Shown here piece after piece: positions 7,499 through 14,368 of a stretch of DNA of 22,550 nucleotides. The position numbers and the translations under genes are program-made. Source of the DNA: a virus; the IMG/VR virus record IMGVR_UViG_3300008266_000522, positions 1 through 22,550 of that record. One strand, given 5' to 3'. The notes beneath the pieces are model-generated. The model was not told the DNA's origin and made no database searches. It was given only the letters and a program-made list of their open reading frames with translations. Every line of letters begins with the position of its first letter. Positions within the stretch are counted from its first letter, which is position 1.

Positions 7499-8956
7499 AT
7501 GCAAATTTTTCAATCAGAACTTGATGATAATATTGGCGAATTAATTAGCGCTTCTGCTAGCATATCTTATGCAGCTGCTCTTGAACCATGTGATAAAGGC
7601 TCACAGTCTATGGGCTTTTTTAAAGCATTAGCTTCAATGGACGACAGCGATTTATACTATACACAATCTATTTTAGTCAGCAGTAGTTGGAATAAAAATG
7701 ATGATATTTTTGATAAAAATGAGGTATGGGCAGCTAGACACAGTCCCGAACACAAACCCACAAACTTAGAACATGATGAAGGTTTAATAATTGGTCATAT
7801 TGTATCTAATTATCCAATTACAGAAGATGGTATTTTAATTGATGAAAATACGCCCATAGAAAATCTGCCTGATAAATATCATATTTTAACCGGCGCTGTA
7901 ATTTATAAATCTTATACAAAACCTGAATTACAAAAAAGAACCAATGCATTAATAGAAGAAATAGAAAATGGCACAAAATATGTTAGTATGGAATGTTTTT
8001 TCAAGGGTTTTGATTATGGCCTAATTAATAAAGGTACCGGAGAATATAAAGTATTAGCTAGAGATAATAATACAGCATATTTGAGTAAGTACTTAAGAGC
8101 CTATGGTGGTATGGGTGAACATGAAAATTATCGTATTGGTAGAGTGCTAAGAAATATTACTTTTTCTGGTAAAGGATATGTTGACAGGCCAGCAAATCCA
8201 GATAGTATAATATTTAGTAAAGACTCATTTAAGTTTGTTAATAATATGAATTTACCAAAAAATGAAGATATTTCAAAATCAGGTGTAATAGTTTCACAGT
8301 CCAATATTAATTCGGAGAATATAACTATGAGCGAAGAAAATACACAAGTTGTTGCTGATTGTGCCGAGGCTACTCAGGCCGCAGAAACAACTATTGCTGA
8401 ACTCAGAACACAACTAGAATCTTTAACAGCATCTCATGCTGAGGTTGTTGCTTCTTTACAGTCAGAAAAAGAGGCACTATCAGTTGAGCATGAAGAGGCC
8501 GCCAAGAAGATGAAAGACATGGAAGAAGAGAAGAAAAAGATGATGGCTTCTATTTCTGAACTAGAAACAAAGCTATCAGAAACTTCAACATCTTTAGCCG
8601 CTTACATGAAGAAAGAAAAGAAAATGGTACGCAAGGCCGCTCTAATTGAGAGTGGTATGGATAGTAGTGAAGTAGAAGCTATCGTAGAAAGATTTGATGC
8701 CGTAGACGACGAAACATTTGCTGCTATGACAGAAGTGTTGAAGATGAAAAAGAAGAAAGAAGATAAAAACGCTATGGCTGAAGAAACAACAGAAACCAAG
8801 AGTGAAGATCTAACTCAGGCTCTTGAAAATGTTGAAGAACCAACAGATGTTACTATTACTGTTGGTAGTGAAGACGATAGTGTTCAAAACACACGCGCTG
8901 CACTAGTAGATTTTGTTTGCACTAGACTCGGTAAAAAACTTAATAAGGGAGAATAA
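7499..8956 (+). CDS. Head maturation protease fused to scaffold
   Basis: A 485-residue protein between portal and decoration genes. Residues about 50-245 look like a capsid maturation protease: an LVSSSWNKNDDIF strand region, NLEHDEGLIIGHI with a candidate catalytic H92, KYVSMECFF with candidate nucleophile S163, and an RNITFSGKGYVDRPANPDS segment typical where such domains end. Residues about 290-375 are a long charged heptad-type coiled coil, followed by a K-rich patch (MKKKKEDK) and an acidic tail, the make-up of a scaffold. Protease-scaffold fusions are known in many phages; the scaffold organises the prohead and is then degraded. An internal ATG with a good ribosome site at 8327 probably yields the scaffold half alone. 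The catalytic residues are inferred from local pattern only. Confidence 0.75.
   Translation: MQIFQSELDDNIGELISASASISYAAALEPCDKGSQSMGFFKALASMDDSDLYYTQSILVSSSWNKNDDIFDKNEVWAARHSPEHKPTNLEHDEGLIIGHIVSNYPITEDGILIDENTPIENLPDKYHILTGAVIYKSYTKPELQKRTNALIEEIENGTKYVSMECFFKGFDYGLINKGTGEYKVLARDNNTAYLSKYLRAYGGMGEHENYRIGRVLRNITFSGKGYVDRPANPDSIIFSKDSFKFVNNMNLPKNEDISKSGVIVSQSNINSENITMSEENTQVVADCAEATQAAETTIAELRTQLESLTASHAEVVASLQSEKEALSVEHEEAAKKMKDMEEEKKKMMASISELETKLSETSTSLAAYMKKEKKMVRKAALIESGMDSSEVEAIVERFDAVDDETFAAMTEVLKMKKKKEDKNAMAEETTETKSEDLTQALENVEEPTDVTITVGSEDDSVQNTRAALVDFVCTRLGKKLNKGE
8314..8317 (+). promoter_or_regulatory. Ribosome binding site of an internal in-frame start
   Basis: GGAG sits 9 bases before an in-frame ATG at 8327 inside the protease gene. 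The context (CGGAGAATATAACTATG) closely matches the sites before the decoration gene (GGGAGAATAACAATG) and the capsid gene (CGGAGAAATAAACAATG), which suggests it is used. Confidence 0.6.
8327..8956 (+). CDS. Nested scaffolding protein from an internal start
   Basis: In-frame 209-residue product starting at M277 of the protease-scaffold gene (MSEENTQVV...). It would contain the coiled coil and charged C-terminal region but no protease domain, as expected for a capsid scaffold needed in larger numbers than the protease. The arrangement is that of lambda, where the scaffold Nu3 is made from an internal start inside the protease gene C. Support here: a GGAG ribosome site at 9-base spacing, matching those of the capsid and decoration genes, and a start lying between the end of the protease-like region and the beginning of the coiled coil. 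From here on codon choice also seems closer to the capsid gene by eye. Whether both products are made is inference. Confidence 0.55.
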   Translation: MSEENTQVVADCAEATQAAETTIAELRTQLESLTASHAEVVASLQSEKEALSVEHEEAAKKMKDMEEEKKKMMASISELETKLSETSTSLAAYMKKEKKMVRKAALIESGMDSSEVEAIVERFDAVDDETFAAMTEVLKMKKKKEDKNAMAEETTETKSEDLTQALENVEEPTDVTITVGSEDDSVQNTRAALVDFVCTRLGKKLNKGE

Positions 8957-8958
8957 CA

Positions 8959-9408
8959 ATGGCTCTTAAACCAGATCGTATCGAACATTTAACTGATATT
9001 TCATTTTTCATGAACACAACAGCAGAAAGAGGCGGCGTTGCCAGTTTTGTTACTGGTGGTGTTGGTGTCTCTATGGACGATGCTGATGCTGTTGTAGCTT
9101 ATGCTGCTGCTGTATCTGGTAGCGTACCAGCCGGTATTCTACTCAATGATGTTGTTGATCTTGATCTAACAAGACAGCATATCAACTGGCACAAAGATGA
9201 AGTTCAGGTTGGTGGCAAGGTCACTCTTCTAAGAGTTGGTCAGGTCACAACAGATAAAGTAACTGGAAATCCATCTGCTGGTGATGCTGCTTATGTTGGA
9301 GTTAGTGGTGCAGTTTCCACAACATCAACAAATGCTGTTAAAATCGGTACATTCCTTAGCGGTAAGGATGCTGATGGTTATGCTAAAGTCGCAGTCAACA
9401 TTCAGTAA
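8959..9408 (+). CDS. Probable capsid decoration protein
   Basis: A 149-residue protein between scaffold and major capsid genes, the place where head decoration (cement) proteins such as lambda gpD are commonly encoded. The sequence is rich in A, G, V, T and S and appears nearly all beta: alternating hydrophobic strands such as VGGKVTLLRVGQV and AVKIGTFLSG, with glycine and aspartate turns. No catalytic motif or membrane segment. It has a strong ribosome site (GGGAG, 8 bases before the ATG) and starts 2 bases after the scaffold stop, consistent with a product made in capsid-like amounts. The role is inferred from position, size and composition; a minor capsid or head fibre protein is the alternative. 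Confidence 0.6.
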   Translation: MALKPDRIEHLTDISFFMNTTAERGGVASFVTGGVGVSMDDADAVVAYAAAVSGSVPAGILLNDVVDLDLTRQHINWHKDEVQVGGKVTLLRVGQVTTDKVTGNPSAGDAAYVGVSGAVSTTSTNAVKIGTFLSGKDADGYAKVAVNIQ

Positions 9409-9430
9409 TTAAGAAACGGAGAAATAAACA

Positions 9431-10441
9431 ATGTCAGCTAATACTAAGTCATTTCAACCCACTCCAGAACTAACTGACCTCTTAGTTCGCTCTGGTTCAC
9501 TGAATAAAGAGGAGGCTTTAGCCGCAAATTCGGAGTTTGCAAAAGCCCTAGAACTTCCACTCCGTCAGGGTATCCTAAATGGTAATATTCTAGATAACAT
9601 TTTTGAGCCAATCGTTCTTGCTCAAAGTGCCACTCCAGAATTTCCATTAGATTTCATTGCTCCAGGCACTGAGAAGGATTTTGTGGCTTACACAATTCCT
9701 AATCATGGCTATATTCCAGAGCGCCATGTTGAGGGTGATTATGTTATGGTGCCAACATATGATATTGGTGCCAGCATTGATTATCTTCTAAAGTATGCTC
9801 GTGACGCTCGTTGGGACGTTGTTGGTCGTGCTATGGAAGTTATGGAAGCTCAATTTGTTAAGAAGATGAACGACGACGGCTGGCATACGCTACTTGCTGC
9901 TGGTGTTGATCGCAATATCGTAGTATTTGATAGCGATGCTGATAGTGGTCAGTTTACCAAGAGATTAGTTTCTCTTATGAAGACAGTTATGCGTAGAAAC
10001 GGTGGTGGCAACAGTGCCAGTAATAACCGTGGTATGCTAACTGACCTTTATGTTTCTCCAGAAGCAATGGAAGACATTCGCAACTGGGGTCTAGATCAGG
10101 TAGACGAAATTACTCGTCGTGAGATTTATGTTGCTGCTGATGGTACACTTAATCGTGTATTCGGCGTCAATCTACATGATCGTGATGAGCTTGGCGAAGG
10201 TCAAGAGTATCAACTATTCTTCGACAATGTGCTCACTAGCACACTACCAGAAGGTGACGTTGAACTAGTAGTTGGTCTTGATCTACGCAAGAGAGATAGT
10301 TTCATAATGCCAGTTCGTCAAGAAGTTCAAATCTTCGAAGACGATACTCTTCATCGTCAGAAGAGAGCTGGTTTCTATGGTTGGGGCGAACAGGGCTTTG
10401 CTGTTCTAGACAATCGTAGAGTTCTACTCGGATCTCTCTAA
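9431..10441 (+). CDS. Major capsid protein, HK97-fold type
   Basis: A 336-residue protein in the capsid position, expected to form the icosahedral shell. Segments fit the HK97 fold: an N-terminal helical arm (1-60), a region around 95-120 that may be the extended E-loop (YIPERHVEGDYVMVPTYDIG), a long spine-like helix (RDARWDVVGRAMEVMEAQFV, 124-143), the LYVSPEAMEDIRNW helix of the P domain (207-219), and a C-terminal A-domain part ending GFYGWGEQGFAVLDNRRV. The gene has a strong ribosome site (CGGAG, 9 bases before the ATG). It uses CGT and CGC arginine and GCT alanine codons much more than the neighbouring AGA-rich genes, as expected for very high expression. A hairpin and terminator follow directly. 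Whether the N-terminal arm is cleaved by the protease is not visible. Confidence 0.85.
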   Translation: MSANTKSFQPTPELTDLLVRSGSLNKEEALAANSEFAKALELPLRQGILNGNILDNIFEPIVLAQSATPEFPLDFIAPGTEKDFVAYTIPNHGYIPERHVEGDYVMVPTYDIGASIDYLLKYARDARWDVVGRAMEVMEAQFVKKMNDDGWHTLLAAGVDRNIVVFDSDADSGQFTKRLVSLMKTVMRRNGGGNSASNNRGMLTDLYVSPEAMEDIRNWGLDQVDEITRREIYVAADGTLNRVFGVNLHDRDELGEGQEYQLFFDNVLTSTLPEGDVELVVGLDLRKRDSFIMPVRQEVQIFEDDTLHRQKRAGFYGWGEQGFAVLDNRRVLLGSL

Positions 10442-10455
10442 TCTCATTGAGATTA
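10439..10455 (+). repeat. Perfect hairpin at the capsid gene stop codon
   Basis: TAATCTC (10439-10445) and GAGATTA (10449-10455) are exact inverted copies with a 3-base loop; the first copy includes the stop codon of the capsid gene. It has no T-run after it, so it is not a terminator itself. It may protect the 3' end of the capsid messenger, or simply be chance in AT-rich DNA. Confidence 0.5.
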
Positions 10456-10474
10456 ATACTCAAAAAGTAAGATG

Positions 10475-10504
10475 GGCTGGCCTTGTGCCAGCCTTTCTTA
10501 TTTT
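10475..10504 (+). terminator. Intrinsic terminator after the capsid gene
   Basis: GGCTGGC (10475-10481), a 5-base loop CTTGT, and GCCAGCC (10487-10493) form a perfect GC-rich 7-bp stem, followed by TTTCTTATTTT. Flanking TAAGA (10468-10472) and TCTTA (10496-10500) could lengthen the stem. It is the only clear intrinsic terminator in the window and ends the protease-scaffold, decoration and capsid unit, four bases before the next candidate promoter. Confidence 0.9.
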
Positions 10505-10507
10505 ATA

Positions 10508-10515
10508 GGTGTATA
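10508..10515 (+). promoter_or_regulatory. Candidate late promoter element GGTGTATA, neck unit
   Basis: GGTGTATA lies just after the terminator and 40 bases before the ATG of the first neck gene. Because the terminator should stop the upstream transcript, the downstream genes need a start near here, which makes this the best supported of the four copies. Confidence 0.6.
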
Positions 10516-10555
10516 TCTATAATAGAAATCATATTACTCACACGGGGACAGACTT

Positions 10556-11083
10556 ATGGCATGGCAAGAACAATTAACCATTATAGTACGCACCCTCATT
10601 AATGATCTAGGCCCAACATATACTTATGATGATTCTAGAATAGAACAATGCCTAGTGGTTGCAGCAAAATATGTTCAATTTGATGTGGTTTTAGATCATA
10701 GTTATGCTGTGGATGTGGTTAATCTTAGTATTAGTCCAGATCCTACACTAGATAATGATGATATTTTTATTAGTTTAGTTAGTCTCAAAGCTGCCTGTAT
10801 TATTGATCAGAGCAATTTTAGAACCAAGGCCGCACTAGAAGGCATTAGGGCTGCTTTAGGACCAGCTAGTTTATCTGTTGGTGGTAATATTACTGGTTGG
10901 AAACATATTATTGAGCATGGTCCGTGCGCTCTATATGACGATCTGGTTGAACACTGGGATGTGGCCAATGCTAGTGCTGTTAGAGCCATATTTAGTCCAT
11001 TTATTGGGAATAATTTTGATCCTCAGAATCTTAATAATCCTGACTATAATCATAGTAGATTTAAAAATAATCAATTTTATTAA
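10556..11083 (+). CDS. Probable head-tail connector (neck) protein
   Basis: A 175-residue protein, first after the capsid terminator. The N-terminal half is helical (EQLTIIVRTLINDLG, then a YDDSRIEQCLVVAAKYVQ helix), with an IFISLVSLKAACIIDQSNFRTKAA helix at about 80-103, resembling small connector proteins that sit under the portal (gp6/gp15-like adaptors). No enzymatic motif. It has a GGGGACAG ribosome site. Ten bases separate it from the next gene. The role is inferred from position and helical make-up; a distinct virion protein is possible. Confidence 0.5.
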   Translation: MAWQEQLTIIVRTLINDLGPTYTYDDSRIEQCLVVAAKYVQFDVVLDHSYAVDVVNLSISPDPTLDNDDIFISLVSLKAACIIDQSNFRTKAALEGIRAALGPASLSVGGNITGWKHIIEHGPCALYDDLVEHWDVANASAVRAIFSPFIGNNFDPQNLNNPDYNHSRFKNNQFY

Positions 11084-11093
11084 TAGGTAACAT

Positions 11094-11624
11094 ATGAATC
11101 CTTTTGCTGGTATTATCACATCACAGTTTAAACAAACTTTTAAAGATGCTATATCGGCACTATTGGAAAATACAGCTTTAACTGTACCATGTAAATTATA
11201 TTTTGAGAATACTAAATTGAGTGATTGTCCAAACTGTGTTTATGATCCTATTAGTCAAAGATCCAGTAATATTTATCAAACCGGTGGACCATTACCATTT
11301 GTCAATGGTCAGATTTGTCCATATTGTACTGGGGCTGGTAGTTTGAGCTTTTCTGCTGATGAAACAGTTTACTTGGGTATTATTAAACCAGTATTTTTTG
11401 GTATGGATCAATTAGAATTAAATAATGTTAATTTTGTTGATGGCATGATACAGTCATTGTGTTCTATTAGTTTATATCCTAAACTTAAAAATGCATCATA
11501 TATTATTGTGGATACTAATATTGTTGATATCACTAACACTAAATTTATACGATATAGAGATCCTATTCCTGTGGGTTTTGGTGATAATTCATTTGTTATA
11601 ACTACTTGGCAGAATGTACAATAA
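11094..11624 (+). CDS. Zinc-knuckle neck protein, function unknown
   Basis: A 176-residue protein in the neck cluster. Two CxxC pairs, CPNC (45-48) and CPYC (75-78, in ICPYCTGAGSLSF), are spaced 27 residues apart and look like a zinc ribbon or DnaJ-type zinc finger; C33 is a further lone cysteine. The rest is predicted beta-rich (YLGIIKPVFFG, SISLYPKLKNASYIIV). A structural zinc site in a head-tail joining protein would be a stabiliser rather than a DNA-binding finger (inference). The gene starts 10 bases after the connector and its stop shares one base with the next start. I do not recognise a named family. Confidence 0.5.
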   Translation: MNPFAGIITSQFKQTFKDAISALLENTALTVPCKLYFENTKLSDCPNCVYDPISQRSSNIYQTGGPLPFVNGQICPYCTGAGSLSFSADETVYLGIIKPVFFGMDQLELNNVNFVDGMIQSLCSISLYPKLKNASYIIVDTNIVDITNTKFIRYRDPIPVGFGDNSFVITTWQNVQ

Positions 11625-12268
11625 TGGTATACATACCAGCTTCATTAGATTTGGTAGATACTCAGGCTCAAATAATTAATAATATATTACAAGCATTGGT
11701 TCCGCAGGTTGATAAGTACTTTAAAAAAACACTGAAGGCAGTATCACCAAAGATTCAAGCTGTTGTTATAGATGCTATTAAGGCTGCACCAGAATATCAA
11801 TCATTACTCTCAGGACAGTTAAAGGCTGAATTTGGTTTACCGGATAGCGACACTAGACTAAACAGTATTATGGGTTTTTGGCAAAATATTAACGTGGAAT
11901 ACAAGACCATTACTGTTGGTAGATCGGTATTAAAGGGTGGCTTTGTTATTAATATGATTAAGCGAGATTTTAGTGATATAATTAATAGCTCAGTAGCAAT
12001 ACTTACCACAGAGAAAGGCACCGATCTTAATTGGTTGGAATGGCTATTGCTGTTTGGTAATCAAACCATTATTAAAGACTATAATGTAGAATTAGGACCA
12101 AATCCACGATCTCGCACAGGCATGGCAGTCATGAAAGGTGTAATATCAGGTAAGTGGTCTGTTCCTGCTGAATATTCTGGCACTATTAATAATAATTGGA
12201 TTACTCGTTCTATAGATAGTATAGAAGGCGAGATTCAAAATATACTACTAAAGGCATTTAAGGATTAA
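11624..12268 (+). CDS. Neck or tail-completion protein, function unknown
   Basis: A 214-residue protein from the ATG at 11624, which overlaps the preceding stop as TAATG. A longer reading from a TTG at 11606 is possible but would need a weaker start and deeper overlap. The N-terminal part is helical (TQAQIINNILQALVPQVDKYFKKTL), the middle contains VEYKTITVGRSVLKGGFVINMI strands, and the end has DLNWLEWLLLFGNQTIIKDY followed by GPNPRSRTGMAVM, a basic turn seen in tail-completion-like proteins. The gene lies between the zinc-knuckle protein and another structural gene, so a role in joining head to tail is likely. No enzyme motif is visible. Confidence 0.45.
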   Translation: MVYIPASLDLVDTQAQIINNILQALVPQVDKYFKKTLKAVSPKIQAVVIDAIKAAPEYQSLLSGQLKAEFGLPDSDTRLNSIMGFWQNINVEYKTITVGRSVLKGGFVINMIKRDFSDIINSSVAILTTEKGTDLNWLEWLLLFGNQTIIKDYNVELGPNPRSRTGMAVMKGVISGKWSVPAEYSGTINNNWITRSIDSIEGEIQNILLKAFKD

Positions 12269-12271
12269 TCA

Positions 12272-13312
12272 ATGTCATTTCAATATAACAATGAAAAATT
12301 TAGTGGAGTAAGCAGCATTGGTGAAAAGCTAATGTTAGCTCAGATAGAGAATAATATTAAGTCCTTTTTAGATTGGGGATTTTTGAATATTGGTGGTTTT
12401 ATTAATGTAGAAAGATCACAGAATAATATTTATGGTAATCCACTAGCCAAATTAAAGCCTACCACTGATCCTAATTATCAGAATGGTCAAGTATGGCAAA
12501 CTATGAGAAAAGATTGGATATGGGAACAGGATATAACATTTAGTAAGTGTGTTCCTCCTGTGGGACAGGAAATACCTAATTCTAGTCCGTGTCCTCCAGA
12601 GTATCACCAAACATCATCACCAACATTAATTACTGGTATTTATATTAATAATATTTTTTATCCATTAAATACTTCGGGATCTTATGCTTATAAAGTAGAC
12701 TATATTAATAGTAGAATTATATTCAATAGTCCAGTATCCACTAGCTTAAATATAGAGATGGAATATTCTTATAGATGGATACAAGTATATAACTATGATA
12801 GTGCGAGATGGTGGCAGCAATTACAGTATAAAACTGATGAAAACGCGGCTCACTTTAATCAAATTAGCAAGGGCGATTTTAGTATATTTAGTAATAATAG
12901 AATTCAATTACCAGCTATTATTATTGAGTCTATTGCTCGCGGATTGTCTAAGCCTTTTCAATTAGGTGATAAATCTTTAATTATGAAACAAGAAGTTATG
13001 TTACATATTGTGGCCGAAAATATGTCTAGTAGAAATACTATTATTGATATACTAAGACTACAACAAGATAAATTTATACGTATGTATGATACTAATCTTG
13101 TTATTAGAGATAATGTTCAGCCATTTAATATTGATGGAACACTTAATAATGATCGTTTAAATTATAGTGAACTTTTAACTAATAGTAATTATTATTGGTT
13201 AAATAGTAGATTGACCGATATTTTTGCTTCTGGCGTAGAATCTTTTAGTCCATTTTTATCAGAGGCTAATGTGAAACTCACAGTTGAGATAATTTCACAA
13301 ATTAATAATTAG
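12272..13312 (+). CDS. Structural protein of the head-tail junction, unassigned
   Basis: A 346-residue protein starting 3 bases after the previous stop. N-terminal helical part (SSIGEKLMLAQIENNIKSFLDWGFLNIGG), then a loop with two cysteines and many prolines (C93, C107), a beta-rich middle (LITGIYINNIFYPL, INSRIIFNSPV, LNIEMEYSYRWIQVYNYD) and a mixed C-terminal half with SLIMKQEVMLHIVAENMSSRNTIIDILRLQQDKFIRMYD. It closes the neck unit just before the tail tube promoter, so a tail terminator or head-tail adaptor role is plausible. No sheath signature. AT-rich codons throughout suggest modest expression compared with capsid and tube. Not assignable to a named family from sequence alone. Confidence 0.45.
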   Translation: MSFQYNNEKFSGVSSIGEKLMLAQIENNIKSFLDWGFLNIGGFINVERSQNNIYGNPLAKLKPTTDPNYQNGQVWQTMRKDWIWEQDITFSKCVPPVGQEIPNSSPCPPEYHQTSSPTLITGIYINNIFYPLNTSGSYAYKVDYINSRIIFNSPVSTSLNIEMEYSYRWIQVYNYDSARWWQQLQYKTDENAAHFNQISKGDFSIFSNNRIQLPAIIIESIARGLSKPFQLGDKSLIMKQEVMLHIVAENMSSRNTIIDILRLQQDKFIRMYDTNLVIRDNVQPFNIDGTLNNDRLNYSELLTNSNYYWLNSRLTDIFASGVESFSPFLSEANVKLTVEIISQINN

Positions 13313-13313
13313 T

Positions 13314-13321
13314 GGTGTATA
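13314..13321 (+). promoter_or_regulatory. Candidate late promoter element GGTGTATA, tail unit
   Basis: GGTGTATA lies immediately after the last neck gene stop and 43 bases before the ATG of the tail tube gene, almost the same distance as the copies at 5247 and 10508. It would drive tube, tail assembly and tape measure genes. Confidence 0.5.
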
Positions 13322-13364
13322 TTTGATTACAGTACAATCTTATTTTTATTAATGGAGAGTTCCC

Positions 13365-14348
13365 ATGGCAAATAAAAGAATTTTTTATGCTAGTCACGCC
13401 GTTGCCGTTAATAGTGGCGTAGTTCAGGGCGCCCAAAGCGTATCAGTAGATACTAATTTTAATCTGGAACAGGTTTTCCAGCTAGGTCGTCTAGAGGTTT
13501 ATGATAATATTCAAACAGATCCTGAAGTTCAAGTTACCATTAATAAGGCACTAGACGGACATAAGCTTATTTGGACGCTTAGTTTAGCGAATCACGTTGC
13601 TCCACCAGCTACTGATGGATGTATTGTTGTTCATGCTAATGATAAATCCAGTGTTAGTCTTACTGTTGGTAGAGAAGAAGACTCTGTGGTAGATGACGCT
13701 TTTGCTACTTCATACATTAATATGACAGGATGTTTCGTAGATTCTTTAACATATACTTTCCCTGTTGAGGGTAATTTTACTGAAGAAGTTACATTTGTTG
13801 GAAGTCATAAGGCTCATACATCCGCTACTGATGGACCAGCAAGTGCAAATCCACAAGTCTTGTTGGGTGGTATTGGTGGCGTTCTTCGTAGACAAAACTT
13901 TAATCTAGGTAATACTTTAAAGCTACCAGTAGAAGTTCAGAATCGCAAATTGAGTAATGTAACTATTAGCACTAGTTTTAATAGAGAAAAAATGTTTGCT
14001 CTTGGACAGTTTTCGCCATTTCATCGCTTTGTAAACTTTCCTATTGAAATTACCACAACTTTTGATGTAATTGCTGAAGACGTTGCTGATGGTGGCAATG
14101 CTCTATTTGATGAAATTACTACAAATTGTAGTGGTCGTGGATATCAGAAACAGAATATCTATATTCCAATTTGCGATGTTTCTGGTAATATAATATATGC
14201 ATTTAATCTTGGTAGTGGAAATGCTCTACAAAGCATTAGTTATAGTGGTGGAGATACTGGTGGTGGAAATGTTACTGAAACATTCACCTATATTGGCTAT
14301 AACACATTGTGTATTTATGATGAAAATGGAGATAATAATATTCAGTAA
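13365..14348 (+). CDS. Major tail tube protein
   Basis: A 327-residue protein with a strong ribosome site (GGAGAG before the ATG) and codon choice nearer to that of the capsid gene than to its neighbours, as expected for a component made in many copies. The N-terminal part contains VQGAQSVSVDTNFNLEQVFQLG followed by a VQVTINKALDG strand, resembling tail tube folds where stacked hexameric rings form the tail. A middle beta region (SYINMTGCFVDSLTYTFPVEGNFTEEVTFVG) continues the pattern. The last 90 or so residues, with glycine-rich SGGDTGGG, look like an added surface domain. It sits directly before the assembly-chaperone and tape measure genes, the usual place. No sheath gene lies next to it, which favours a non-contractile tail. 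Confidence 0.7.
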   Translation: MANKRIFYASHAVAVNSGVVQGAQSVSVDTNFNLEQVFQLGRLEVYDNIQTDPEVQVTINKALDGHKLIWTLSLANHVAPPATDGCIVVHANDKSSVSLTVGREEDSVVDDAFATSYINMTGCFVDSLTYTFPVEGNFTEEVTFVGSHKAHTSATDGPASANPQVLLGGIGGVLRRQNFNLGNTLKLPVEVQNRKLSNVTISTSFNREKMFALGQFSPFHRFVNFPIEITTTFDVIAEDVADGGNALFDEITTNCSGRGYQKQNIYIPICDVSGNIIYAFNLGSGNALQSISYSGGDTGGGNVTETFTYIGYNTLCIYDENGDNNIQ

Positions 14349-14368
14349 GCAATTAAAATAGGACTAAT

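Noticed and set aside
11606-11623. TTG start for the neck gene at 11624
   Set aside because: An ATG overlapping the previous stop as TAATG is the simpler coupled start; the extra residues lie within the end of the preceding gene.
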